Shown here: positions 1 through 8,394 of the stretch, piece by piece
Layout: each line of letters starts with the position of its first letter
Numbering within the stretch: the stretch's first letter is position 1
From: Planctomycetota bacterium
GTDB lineage: Bacteria; Planctomycetota; UBA8108; JACQVS01
Length of the DNA stretch: 37,561 bases
Assembly (NCBI GenBank): GCA_016209605.1
Contig: JACQVS010000139.1
Coordinates: forward strand, 1 to 37,561
Direction: 5' to 3'
The notes under the pieces: generated by a model
What the model was told of the DNA's origin: nothing
The model's database searches: none
What the model saw: the letters and a program-made list of their open reading frames with translations, nothing else
Program-made: the position numbers and the translations under genes

Positions 1-52
1 CGGGAAGGAACCGAAGGAAGAGGAAATCCTCGTCGCGGCGATCCGGGGCTGA
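1..52 (+). CDS. HNH-family protein, C-terminal end only (left copy)
   Basis: Only the last 16 codons lie in the window, reading GKEPKEEEILVAAIRG before TGA at 50-52; the rest of the gene is to the left. The peptide matches the C-terminus of the HNH-type protein at the other end of the window (GKEPAEEEILLAAIRG), and the DNA match continues about 90 bp past the stop. It is therefore a second copy of the same gene family, in the opposite orientation. The C-terminal tail of the fuller copy looks like a RuvA C-terminal-type helical module. No function can be assigned from this fragment alone; identity rests on the paralogue. Confidence 0.75.
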   Translation, partial: GKEPKEEEILVAAIRG

Positions 53-140
53 GCCGGGGCTTTAAACAGAGGCTTCCAGAAGGATTCCGCAATCCCGTTG
101 CGAAATCCCTGGGCTGGCGGAGGGGCTGGGTCAGCCATGG
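1..140 (+). repeat. Left copy of a 140-bp inverted repeat (HNH 3' end plus flank)
   Basis: Positions 1-140 match the reverse complement of 36502-36641, with 21 mismatches by hand count (about 85% identity) and no gaps. The match covers the last codons of the HNH gene, its stop and about 88 bp of downstream DNA, ending at GCCATGG. Conservation past the stop codon suggests that gene and 3' flank were duplicated together. The two copies point their 3' ends toward each other and bracket the whole window. Confidence 0.85.
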
Positions 141-141
141 G

Positions 142-573
142 GAAGCTAGTCGGGTAGGTTGGAGGCGCGGATCGGGCTTCGAATGATGCCGACGTTTCCT
201 CCATCCCCCCTATCATTCCGTACGGCGGATTTTCCTCAATACGGCTGGAAGGCTGGCTCTCATGCGGTGTCTTCCTGCAACGCGGCGCTGGTAAGCCTGC
301 TCCCGGCATACCGTTGCCCCGCTGCAGTTTACATTCGTCATCCTTGCACCTGTCGGTTAAAACTGTTTTCCCGCACTGAGTCGGGACAGTCTCATCGAGA
401 ATGCATTGCCAACCCCAGGGGCCCTCGCTCCGATCCAGGTTATGCTGTCCTGGTTCATCATCGCTTATGCTTTCAACAATTTGGTCACCCTCCTTGTCGC
501 TGGATATAACTACGACAGCTACTGGACGCGTGTGTCGGCGGAACTTCCACCCGCTGGAATAGCAGCTAGCTTC
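142..573 (-). mobile_element. Discrete ~430-bp insertion with short inverted ends and a structured minus strand
   Basis: In the right-hand HNH copy the conserved 3' flank runs within a few bases from GCCATGG into CAAATCCGTTGATGCA. In the left copy the equivalent CAAATCCGTTGGTGCA lies only at 581-596, so 142-573 behaves as an insertion. Its ends carry GAAGCTAG (142-149) and CTAGCTTC (566-573). I see no convincing gene in it. On the minus strand, 214-247 is a 34-nt hairpin (stem CCGTA/TACGG around an inner GGA/TCC stem). It resembles group II intron domain V in size and shape, but the lower stem has A-A and G-A mismatches where G-U/A-U pairs are expected. It could be a degenerate ORF-less group II intron, a MITE or another structured RNA. 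The insertion is better supported than its identity. Confidence 0.45.
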
Positions 574-751
574 GCTGCACCAAATCCGTTGGTGCATCCC
601 AAATTCCCTGCCCTCTTGACTCCCTCTGCGCCGAGGGCTATAGTTTTTCATTTCTCGGTAATTCCTTCAGGTTGTTGCCGGAAGACGGTCAGCACGGGGA
701 ATCCAGGAAAGAGAAGGCTTGCCTTGCGAGCCACCCTAGAGAGACGCCGCC

Positions 752-1465
752 ATGTCATTGACGCTCACGAACATTCCCCGGATCATGCGAAGCAAGGGCT
801 GGGGGAACGGCGCCCGGCTCATGGACATCTGGTTTTCCCGCCCGAGCGCCGTCGCGCCCGCCTACGGGCTGCCTGATACGGCGACGATCAAGATGGACCG
901 TTGGGCGCTGACTTTCGCTCGGGCTCGATCGGTCTACGATCAGCTCATCCGGGACCGCATCTGGGTGAACTCGGCAGCCCAGGCCGAGATCGCGAAGATG
1001 CTCCGGCGCAAAGGGCTCCCAGCCTCGGGATCAGCGCCGCGGTCCTTCGGAAACCTGAGCCAACCGGTGGAGCTGCAGGACCCTGACTACATCAACCAGC
1101 GGATCGTGAGCTTCGGCCTTTCGGACCTCGACGACATGAGCGCGGCACTCGGCAATTTTGCCTTCCGCGTGGTCGTCGCCGGCTCGGTGGCCGCGGTCTC
1201 GGGAGGGCGCGGATTCGCGGTCACCATCTCGGAGATCGGCGTCTACATCCGGGACTCGTTCGATTTCAACGGCTCGCAGTTCCTGGGTTTCTGGGACGAT
1301 TCGACCAACTCCGTGAGCATGGTGAATCCCTTGTCGGGCACGGCCGTCTCGAATGATGACTTCAGGGCTTGGCGGAGGAGCACGAGCCGCGGCGGGGATT
1401 TTTTGGTGTTCTCGGATATGAAGCGCACGAGCCGGTCGCCGGCCGACTCGTTCTCGTTCGTATGA
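752..1465 (+). CDS. DUF6402-like protein
   Basis: A 237-residue soluble protein with no signal peptide. The N-terminus 'IPRIMRSKGWGNGARLMDIWF' (residues 8-28), the 'MDRWALTFARARSVYD' block and 'VYIRDSFDFNGSQFLGFWD' near residue 165 fit my recollection of DUF6402. That family is often found near type VI secretion/VgrG effector genes in Proteobacteria, and its biochemical role is unknown. No VgrG, Hcp or immunity gene is visible here, so an effector-related role is only a possibility. It stands alone, about 180 bp downstream of the left insertion and 55 bp before the SMP-30 gene. The AT-richer DNA upstream is consistent with acquisition. An overlapping ORF at 406-876 in another frame is not credible as a gene. 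Confidence 0.6.
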   Translation: MSLTLTNIPRIMRSKGWGNGARLMDIWFSRPSAVAPAYGLPDTATIKMDRWALTFARARSVYDQLIRDRIWVNSAAQAEIAKMLRRKGLPASGSAPRSFGNLSQPVELQDPDYINQRIVSFGLSDLDDMSAALGNFAFRVVVAGSVAAVSGGRGFAVTISEIGVYIRDSFDFNGSQFLGFWDDSTNSVSMVNPLSGTAVSNDDFRAWRRSTSRGGDFLVFSDMKRTSRSPADSFSFV

Positions 1466-1520
1466 ACGCACCGGGTCAGTCTCCGCCTGCATTAGCAGAT
1501 CATTTTTTTGGAGCCAGCAC

Positions 1521-3017
1521 ATGTGTCACTCTTGGATTTTAATCTGCATCCTCTGCTCTGCCGCAACCGCCGCTGAAGAACCGGAAAAACTCTACCTCGC
1601 CGAGCCCTTGACGGCCGAGGGGAGCTTCACGGCGGGCATCGAAGGCCCGGCCTGCGACCAGGCCGGGAACATCTTCGCCGTCAACTTCGAGAAGCAGCAG
1701 ACCATCGGCCGCGTCGCTCCGGATGGCAAAGGTGCGGTGTTCGTGACCCTGCCCGGGAACAGCATCGGAAACGGCCTGCGCTTCGACCGCCAGGGGAACC
1801 TGTACGTCGCCGACTACATCGGCCACAATATCCTCAAGATCGACCCCCGCACCCGCACGGTCGCGGTTCTCGCTCACGAGGACTCCATGAACCAGCCCAA
1901 CGACCTCGCCATCGGCCCCGACGGGACGCTCTACGCCAGCGACCCGAGCTGGGGCCAGGGGACCGGACAGCTCTGGAAGATCAGCGCCGCGGGAACGGTC
2001 CAGCGGCTCGCCGCCGGCCTGGGAACCACGAACGGCATCGAATTGAGCCCTGACGGGAAGACGCTTTACGTCAACGAGAGCGTGCAGCGGAATATCTGGG
2101 CCTTTCCCATCCAGGCCGATGGCGCCCTGGGGGAAAAGCGCCTGCTCGCCGAGTTTCCCGACCATGGCTTCGATGGCATGCGCTGCGACGTCGCCGGAAA
2201 TCTTTATGTCACCCGCCACGGCAAGGGCGTGGTGGCGGTGGTCTCGCCGCAGGGGAAGGTGCTGCGGGAGATCGATGTCCTGGGCAAGATGCCCAGCAAC
2301 CTCTGCTTCGGCGGCCCCGACGGGCGAACCGTTTATGTCACCGAGGTGGAGAGGCGGCGCCTGGTGCAGTTCCGCGTCGAGCGGCCGGGGCTCGAATGGC
2401 TGCGCTGGCGGGAAGGGCCCAGCTCCCTCGAGGCCGATCCCGGCGGCTGGGAGGACCTCATGCCCAGACCGGACTTCCAGGGCTGGCGCCGGGTGGCGCT
2501 GCCGCAGGATTCGCGGGCCGAGAAGCATCCCTGGAGCGCCTCCGCTGACGGCAAGATCCTCTCCTGCAAGGGGAAGGGGGTGAAGGAGATGCTCCTCCAC
2601 GAGAAGGAGCGCGCCGACGGCATCTTTCATGTCGAGTGGCGCGTCGCCGATCCGCGGCAAGAGGAGTATAACGGCGGCGTTTACGTCCGCACCCGCATCG
2701 ATGGCAAGATCTGGCATCAGGCGCAGGTGGCCATGGGACCAAAAGGGCCGGTGGTGGGAGACCTCTTCACCGAGGTCTCGGAGAACGGCGAGACGAAGCG
2801 GGTGGAGGTGAAGAGCCCGCTCCCCAGCCGCGCCCGGCCGCCCGGCGAGTGGAACGCTTTCGAGGTCACCTGCCGGGGGAAGACCATCTCTCTCTGGGTG
2901 AACGGCGCCGTCACCGCGGAGCTGGCCAGCTGCCAGGAGGCGAAGGGACATATCGGCCTGCAGGTGGAGTTCTACGACCTCGAATTCCGCAACTTGAAGT
3001 TCAAGCCGATGCGATGA
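1521..3017 (+). CDS. Secreted SMP-30/gluconolactonase-like propeller fused to a DUF1080 (3-keto-disaccharide hydrolase) domain
   Basis: A 498-residue exported protein with an N-terminal signal peptide (hydrophobic residues 4-17, cleavage near AAEEP). Residues ~30-290 form an SMP-30/NHL-type beta-propeller with repeated 'D..GN.YV.D' and 'SPDGKTLYV' strands. The metal-site glutamate of the family is probably in 'IEGP' (residue ~42), with an Asn in 'TNGIELSPDG'. Residues ~312-497 match the 3-keto-disaccharide hydrolase (DUF1080) beta-sandwich: 'DLMPRPDFQGW', 'NGGVYVRTRIDGK', 'GEWNAFEVTCRGKTISLWVNG', 'IGLQVEFYDLEFRNLKF'. The family acts on sugar lactones or oxidised sugars outside the cytoplasm; the substrate here is not readable. 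A GGAG ribosome site lies 7 nt before the ATG. The next gene starts 12 nt after the stop, so the two are probably co-transcribed. Confidence 0.85.
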   Translation: MCHSWILICILCSAATAAEEPEKLYLAEPLTAEGSFTAGIEGPACDQAGNIFAVNFEKQQTIGRVAPDGKGAVFVTLPGNSIGNGLRFDRQGNLYVADYIGHNILKIDPRTRTVAVLAHEDSMNQPNDLAIGPDGTLYASDPSWGQGTGQLWKISAAGTVQRLAAGLGTTNGIELSPDGKTLYVNESVQRNIWAFPIQADGALGEKRLLAEFPDHGFDGMRCDVAGNLYVTRHGKGVVAVVSPQGKVLREIDVLGKMPSNLCFGGPDGRTVYVTEVERRRLVQFRVERPGLEWLRWREGPSSLEADPGGWEDLMPRPDFQGWRRVALPQDSRAEKHPWSASADGKILSCKGKGVKEMLLHEKERADGIFHVEWRVADPRQEEYNGGVYVRTRIDGKIWHQAQVAMGPKGPVVGDLFTEVSENGETKRVEVKSPLPSRARPPGEWNAFEVTCRGKTISLWVNGAVTAELASCQEAKGHIGLQVEFYDLEFRNLKFKPMR

Positions 3018-3029
3018 AGTGGGTTTTCA

Positions 3030-5972
3030 ATGCGAAATCCGTTTGAATTTTCTCTCCTCACCCTTTCGCTGATGATGGGGCCAGGCAGCCCTCTGGCTTT
3101 CTCCCAATCCCGCCTTCCTTGGGTCAGCTCCCGCCTCCACGGCACCCCCGATCCTCCTCCCCCCTACCAAGTTGAACTCGCCTTCCCGCATCTCAAGTTC
3201 CAGCAGCCGGTCGAGGTCGCCGGCGCGCCGGGCCTGGACCGCTTGTTCGTCGCCGAGCTGAACGGCAAGGTCTTCTCCTTTCCCAACCATCCCGCGTGCG
3301 CCCAGGCCGACCTCTCCCTCGAGCTTCCCAAGTTCGAGGGAGCGACGCCGATCATTTACGGCCTCGAGTTCCATCCGCAGTTCGAAAAAAACCGCTTCGT
3401 TTACCTCTGCTACGTCACGCGCAACGAGCTCCCCGACGGCACCCGGGTCTCGCGCTTCGAAGTGAGCCGCGAGGAGCCGCCGCGGATCGACTTGAGGAGC
3501 GAGACGGTGATCATCACCTGGCTCTCGGGCGGCCACAACGGCGGCTGCCTCAAGTTCGGGAAGGAGGGTTGCCTTTACATCTCCACCGGCGACGCCGTCG
3601 GCCCTTCGCCGCCCGACACCAAGGAGACCGGCCAGGACATCGGCGACCTCCTTTCCTCGATCCTGCGCATCGATGTGGAGCGGCGGGAGAACGGCAGGAA
3701 TTACGCCATCCCCGAGGACAATCCCTTTCGCAACGTCAGCGGGGCCTGCCCTGAGATCTGGGCCTACGGTTTCCGCAATCCTTGGAAGATGGGGATCGAT
3801 CCGGACACCGGCGATTTGTGGATCGGCGACGTAGGCTGGGAGATGTGGGAGCTGGTCGACCGCGTCCAGCGCGGCGGCAATTACGGCTGGAGCATCACGG
3901 AAGGCCGGCAGCGGGTTCGGAGCGAAGGAAAAATCGGCCCCACTCCCATCCTGCCTCCCACCGTCGAACACCCGCACTCGGAGGCCGCCTCCATCACCGG
4001 CGGTCTCTTTTACCGCGGCCGGAAGCTCCCGGAGCTGGCGGGCGCGTACATCTACGGCGACTGGGTCACCGGCAAGATCTGGGGCCTGCGGGCGAAGGGG
4101 GGCCAGGTCGCCTGGCACCGCGAGCTGGTGGACACGCCCCTCCACATCGTCGGCTTCGGCGAGGACAGCGCTCGCGAGCTGTACATTCTCGACTACGACA
4201 TCACCGGGCAGCTCTACCGCCTGGTTCCCAATCCGGAGGAGGACGAGAGCCGCAGCTTCCCCCGGCGGCTGAGCGAGACGGGGCTCTTCGCGTCGACCGT
4301 GGACCTGGATCCGGCTCCGGGGGTCATCCCCTACTCGATCAACGCCGAGATGTGGGCCGACCGCGCCTTTGGCCAGCGCTGGCTGGCCGTTCCGGATGGC
4401 CGGGCCATCGATCCTGGCGACCCGCTGGCGTGGAAATTCCCGGAGGGGACGGTGCTGGTGAAAACTTTTTTTCTGGAGCTGGAGCAGGGCAACCCGGCGA
4501 GCCGGCGCCGCATCGAAACGCAGCTCCTCCACTTTGAAAAGAACGACTGGCGGCCCTACAGCTACGTCTGGAACGATGAGGGCAGCGACGCCGCGCTGGC
4601 CGAGGCCCGCGGCCTCAAACTCGATCTCAAGATCTCCGCTGGCGGAGCGCCTGGCGGCGTTCGCGAAGAAACCTGGAGCATCTCGAGCCGCGCCGAATGC
4701 TCACACTGCCACAATCCCTGGGCGGGAACGGTTCTCGGATTGAACACTTACCAGCTCAACAAACCGCAGAGCGCCGCCGGCGCCCCGGAAAACCAGCTCG
4801 ACCGCTGGCAGCGCCTGGGGATCTTCCACCCTCCGCTCCCCCAGCCGGCGGACCAACTGCCGAGGCTCGACAACCCGCACGACCCGGCCGCCGGCCTGGA
4901 GGAGAGAGCCAGAGCTTACCTTCATGTCAACTGCGCCCACTGCCATCGCTTCGGCGGCGGCACCACCTCGACCCTGCAGCTCCAGCGTAACGTCCTCCTC
5001 AAGGACGCGGCGGCCGCCGGCGTCCGGCCGCTCCTGGGGAGCTTCGGCATCGAGGGGGCCGCACTGATCGCGCCGGGCGATCCTTTCGGCTCGGTGGTTT
5101 ACTACCGCATGGCGAAGCTGGGGAGCGGCCGCATGCCGCGCCTGAGCGCCCGCGAGGTGGACGCGCGGGGCCTCGAGCTGATCGGCGACTGGATCGCCGG
5201 GCTGCCGGGCGGGAGCGGCGGCGGCGCCGGCAGCACGGTGAAGCCGGAGGATGAAGCGGCGCTCAAGATCCTGATCACGACCCATCCCGCCAATGATAAC
5301 TTGACCGTCAATGAGACCTTGCAGGGGCCCGCCGCGATCCATCTGCTCTCCTCGACCCGCGGGGCCCTGGCGCTCCTCAAGCTCCTCGACACCGCCTCGC
5401 TGCCGGATGCTCTCCGCCAGCAGGTCCTCCAGCTCGCCGCCGATCATCCCAATCCGGAGGCGCGCGACCTCTTCGAGCGCTTCATCCCGGCATCGCGGCG
5501 GAAGAAACGGCTCGGCAGCGATCTCGATCCAATGGCCATCTTGGCTCTTTCGGGAAGCTCCGAGCGCGGGCGGCAGGTTTTTTTGAAGAATTCAGCGGCG
5601 CAGTGCAAGAACTGCCACGCCATTCAGGGGACCGGCGGCACCATCGGGCCCGACTTGAGCCGCATCGGCGCGAAGTACCAGCGCCCGGCCCTGCTGCAGC
5701 ACCTCATCGAGCCCTCGCGCGAGATCGCGCCGGAGTACGCCGCTTACCTCCTCGGAACGCGCGGCGGTGAAATGCTCTCCGGGGTGCTCGTCCGAGAAAC
5801 CGATCAGGAGGTGGTGCTGAAGGACGTGGGGAGCCAGCTCCACGCCGTCCCCCGTCGGCAGGTCAAGCTCCTCGTCCGCCAGGAGAAGTCCTTGATGCCG
5901 GAGCAGCTCCTGAGCGACTTGACGGCGCAGGAAGCAGCCGACTTGCTGGAGTTCCTGGCCACGCTAAAATAG
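3030..5972 (+). CDS. Glucose/sorbosone dehydrogenase-type propeller fused to three c-type heme domains
   Basis: A 980-residue exported protein with a signal peptide over residues 1-~25. Residues ~45-400 are a PQQ-dependent soluble aldose dehydrogenase (GSDH) propeller: 'PGLDRLFVAELNGKVF', 'GLEFHPQFEKNRFVYLCYV', 'GGHNGGCLKFG', 'AYGFRNPWKMGIDPDTG', 'DVGWEMWELVD', 'GGNYGWSITEG'. Residues ~410-730 match the SO_2930/HNE_0200-type diheme region, with CSHCH at 557-561 and CAHCH at 635-639. A third heme motif, CKNCH at 859-863, lies in a Planctomycete-style C-terminal heme-binding domain ending 'ADLLEFLATLK'. This suggests sugar oxidation coupled to electron transfer through covalent hemes in the periplasm. 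It follows the SMP-30/DUF1080 gene by 12 nt and fits a sugar-acid pathway. PQQ use is inferred from the family. Confidence 0.9.
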   Translation: MRNPFEFSLLTLSLMMGPGSPLAFSQSRLPWVSSRLHGTPDPPPPYQVELAFPHLKFQQPVEVAGAPGLDRLFVAELNGKVFSFPNHPACAQADLSLELPKFEGATPIIYGLEFHPQFEKNRFVYLCYVTRNELPDGTRVSRFEVSREEPPRIDLRSETVIITWLSGGHNGGCLKFGKEGCLYISTGDAVGPSPPDTKETGQDIGDLLSSILRIDVERRENGRNYAIPEDNPFRNVSGACPEIWAYGFRNPWKMGIDPDTGDLWIGDVGWEMWELVDRVQRGGNYGWSITEGRQRVRSEGKIGPTPILPPTVEHPHSEAASITGGLFYRGRKLPELAGAYIYGDWVTGKIWGLRAKGGQVAWHRELVDTPLHIVGFGEDSARELYILDYDITGQLYRLVPNPEEDESRSFPRRLSETGLFASTVDLDPAPGVIPYSINAEMWADRAFGQRWLAVPDGRAIDPGDPLAWKFPEGTVLVKTFFLELEQGNPASRRRIETQLLHFEKNDWRPYSYVWNDEGSDAALAEARGLKLDLKISAGGAPGGVREETWSISSRAECSHCHNPWAGTVLGLNTYQLNKPQSAAGAPENQLDRWQRLGIFHPPLPQPADQLPRLDNPHDPAAGLEERARAYLHVNCAHCHRFGGGTTSTLQLQRNVLLKDAAAAGVRPLLGSFGIEGAALIAPGDPFGSVVYYRMAKLGSGRMPRLSAREVDARGLELIGDWIAGLPGGSGGGAGSTVKPEDEAALKILITTHPANDNLTVNETLQGPAAIHLLSSTRGALALLKLLDTASLPDALRQQVLQLAADHPNPEARDLFERFIPASRRKKRLGSDLDPMAILALSGSSERGRQVFLKNSAAQCKNCHAIQGTGGTIGPDLSRIGAKYQRPALLQHLIEPSREIAPEYAAYLLGTRGGEMLSGVLVRETDQEVVLKDVGSQLHAVPRRQVKLLVRQEKSLMPEQLLSDLTAQEAADLLEFLATLK

Positions 5973-5981
5973 AGAACCCTC

Positions 5982-6179
5982 ATGCTCATCCGCGCTCACG
6001 TCCTCCTCATCACCGCGGGAATCCTCTTCTGCTTCGGCCTCGCCCTCCACCAGCTCCTCGCCTTCCGGCACGAGGCCGGCAAGGGAAGCCCGGCGCTCGC
6101 GATCTTCTTCCTCGCCGCCGGGATCGGCCTGGGCTTTTACTTGAAGACGGTGATCAGGAAGTTCTTCCGGAAAGATTAA
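5982..6179 (+). CDS. Small two-helix membrane protein
   Basis: A 65-residue protein with two predicted membrane segments, about residues 5-27 (LITAGILFCFGLALHQLLAF) and 38-56 (ALAIFFLAAGIGLGFYLKT), and a basic C-terminus (IRKFFRKD). It starts 9 nt after the stop of the triheme dehydrogenase gene, so translational coupling is likely. I do not recognise a named family. The coding case rests on spacing, membrane character and codon use like its neighbours. It may help anchor or assemble the upstream redox protein, but nothing in the sequence proves that. Confidence 0.65.
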   Translation: MLIRAHVLLITAGILFCFGLALHQLLAFRHEAGKGSPALAIFFLAAGIGLGFYLKTVIRKFFRKD

Positions 6180-6257
6180 CATTATAACCATCATCCGTTA
6201 AAATTTCCGAATTGCCGTAATTCTGCCGACCATGTCAGCCGCAATTGAAAAGAGATC

Positions 6258-7924
6258 ATGCCCATCCGCAAGCTGCTGTCATTCGTCAAAAGTTCGCTCA
6301 TCGGCTCGAGCTTTCCCAGCGAATCCGAGGAAGGCCGCCAGTTTCTCCAGGAGCGCCTGGCCTTCTTCGGCAAGGTGGGAGGATTGATTTGCCTGGGAGC
6401 CATCATCTCGCACCATGTCACCTTCCTCCTCGATCCCCAGCGGACCTGGAAAGAGTGGCTGATGCGCCCGGTCATGCTCTTCCAGCTTCCGATCTTCGGC
6501 CTCTTCGTGGCCATGTGGGGAATCTGCCGGCGCGGTTCCCCCTCCGCCCGCGCGCTGGCGACCGTCGAGGCCTTCGGACTCATCGGCATCTGCACCGGCG
6601 CCGCCATCATCACCTGGATCGAGGACTGGCTCAAGTACAAGGAGTTCTGGGGGGTCCTCATCGCCACCAACTGCTTGATCTTCCGCGCCCTGGTGGTCCC
6701 GGGCACCGCCGCCCGGACCTTCTGGCTCAGCTCGGCGGCGTGCATCCCGACAGTCATCGGCACCTACTTGATCCACCGGAGCCGTGAGCCCTCGGCGGAT
6801 GACAGCCCCCTGTGGCTCTACACCGCCTTGTCGGCCCAGTGGTGCGGCGTGGCCGTGGTCGTCTCGACCGTCGCCTCGCACGTGATCTTCTCCCTGCGCC
6901 TCAAGGTGCACGAGGCCAAGCGGCTCGGCCGTACACCCTCGAGGAGAAGCTGGGAGAGGGGGGCATGGGCATGGTCTACAAGGCCAGCCACGCCATGCTG
7001 CGGCGGCCGACGGCCATCAAGCTGCTCAAGCCGGAAACCGCCGGCGAGCAGAGCATCGCCCGCTTCGAGCGCGAAGTGCAGATGACCAGCCGCCTCACCC
7101 ATCCCAACACCATCGCCATCTACGACTACGGCCGCACCCCGGAGGGGATCTTTTACTACGCCATGGAGTACCTGCCGGGGATCACCCTCGACGAGCTGGT
7201 TTCCCAGGATGGCCCGCAGTCCGAGGCCCGCGTCATTCACATCCTCAAGCAAGTATGCGCCTCGCTGATCGAGGCCCACGGCATCGGACTCATCCATCGC
7301 GACATCAAGCCCGCCAACATTATCCTCTGCGAGCGCGGCGGCAGCTGGGACGTCGTCAAGGTGCTGGACTTCGGGCTGGTGAAGATCATCGACCCGAAGG
7401 GGAACGGCAAGGAAAATGGCAACCTCCGGAGCGGCGCCAACACCATCGCCGGCACCCCGCACTACCTCTCCCCGGAGGCCATCCGCTCTCCTGAGAAGGT
7501 GGATGCGAGGAGCGATCTCTACTCGCTCGGCGCCGTCGGCTACTTCCTGCTCACCCGGAAGCAGCTTTTCGAAAGCGAGGGCTTCATTGAAATCTGCAGC
7601 CACCACCTGGCGACCCCTCCGGCGCCCCCCTCCCTCCGCCTGGGCCGTCCGATCGCCCTCGATCTCGAGGAGCTGATCCTGAAGTGCCTGGAGAAGGATC
7701 CCGGGCGCCGACCCGGCGACGCGAGAAGCCTGCTCCTGGCCCTCGGCGACTGCGCCGATGCCGGCAAGTGGAGCGAGGAGAAGGCCCGCGAGTGGTGGGC
7801 GAAGTTCGCCGAAAAAAAGCAAAAAGACGCGAGCGAGGCCGAGGCTCCCACCTCCCGCGAGAACCGGCGCCTGGGGCCATCCAGCATCACCGTGGCCCTC
7901 AACCAGAAACCCGGCAGCGGCTAG
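6258..7924 (+). pseudogene. Membrane Ser/Thr protein kinase broken by a single frameshift
   Basis: Frame 1 from 6258 encodes several membrane segments (from 'GGLICLGAIISHHVTFLL' to 'WCGVAVVVSTVASHVIF') and reads RLG at 6921-6929. The kinase then continues one frame over from TAC at 6932 as 'YTLEEKLGEGGMGMVYKA'. Two bases, CG at 6930-6931, stand where a codon (probably CAG) is expected, so one base is missing. The kinase domain is otherwise complete: glycine loop GEGGMG, AIKLLK lysine, HRDIKPANI catalytic loop, DFGLVKI, 'GTPHYLSPEAI' and 'DARSDLYSLGAVGYFLLT'. This is the PknB/Hanks-type pattern with an unusual N-terminal rather than central membrane region. Either the gene is inactivated, a frameshift is programmed, or this is a sequence error; the intact motifs downstream suggest a recent event or an error. 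Its stop codon overlaps that of the convergent lipoprotein gene in the tetranucleotide CTAG (7921-7924). Confidence 0.8.
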
Positions 7925-8394
7925 TCGATGGTCGCGTACGCCTGGCGGACGCTGGAGAGGTAGCCGTCGAACAAGCTCTTCGGCGCGACGAACTCCCCCA
8001 CCACGATGGTGTCCCACAGCCAGCCGTCGTAGACGTAGAGCACCGCGAGGTAGCGGTGCGCCTGCCCTTGCGCCGTCACCTCGAAGAGCAACTCCAGGCC
8101 CTCTTGGCCGGACTGGCTCTTGACCTGGCGCTCCTCGATCAAGGCGTAGCCGCGGTTCTGGATGAAATCGCTCTTCAAGGCCTCGCCCCAGAAGGGGAAA
8201 GCGCCATCGCTCGGGCCGCTGAAGCTCCGCGCCCAGAGCTGCGCCTCATCCGGGGTGATGGCCTTGATCTCGAACCAGCCATCCTCGAGTGTGAGGAACT
8301 TCTCCGGCACCTGCATGGACAGGCAACCGCCCAGAAGAGACGCGGCCGCGGAGAGCAGAAGAAGGACAGTAAGTTTAAAAATCTTCGAGGACAT
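7921..8394 (-). CDS. Small lipoprotein of unknown function
   Basis: About 157 residues from the ATG at 8394. I prefer that start over the GTG at 8409 because GGAG lies 6 nt upstream of the ATG. The N-terminus is a lipoprotein signal (TVLLLLSAAASLLGGC), with the lipidated Cys in LLGGC. The mature part is mixed alpha/beta ('GWFEIKAITPDEAQLWARSF', 'GLELLFEVTAQGQAHRYLAVLYVYDGWLWDTIVVGEF') and resembles no family I can name. It overlaps the end of the upstream DUF4349 gene by about 20 nt, so the two form an operon and probably act together at the envelope. Its stop overlaps the stop of the convergent kinase gene. Confidence 0.75.
   Translation of the reverse strand: MSSKIFKLTVLLLLSAAASLLGGCLSMQVPEKFLTLEDGWFEIKAITPDEAQLWARSFSGPSDGAFPFWGEALKSDFIQNRGYALIEERQVKSQSGQEGLELLFEVTAQGQAHRYLAVLYVYDGWLWDTIVVGEFVAPKSLFDGYLSSVRQAYATID

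Noticed and set aside
214..247. Firm call of a group II intron domain V
   Set aside because: Length and stem are suggestive, but the lower-stem pairing is wrong for the canonical motif and no reverse transcriptase is present, so it is kept only as a hypothesis.
159..876. Two plus-strand open frames (159-509 and 406-876) before the DUF6402-like gene
   Set aside because: They overlap each other, have no ribosome sites or family similarity, and fall largely within the structured insertion.
3027..4532. 501-residue minus-strand open frame over the triheme dehydrogenase
   Set aside because: Antisense shadow of a gene with unmistakable propeller and heme motifs.
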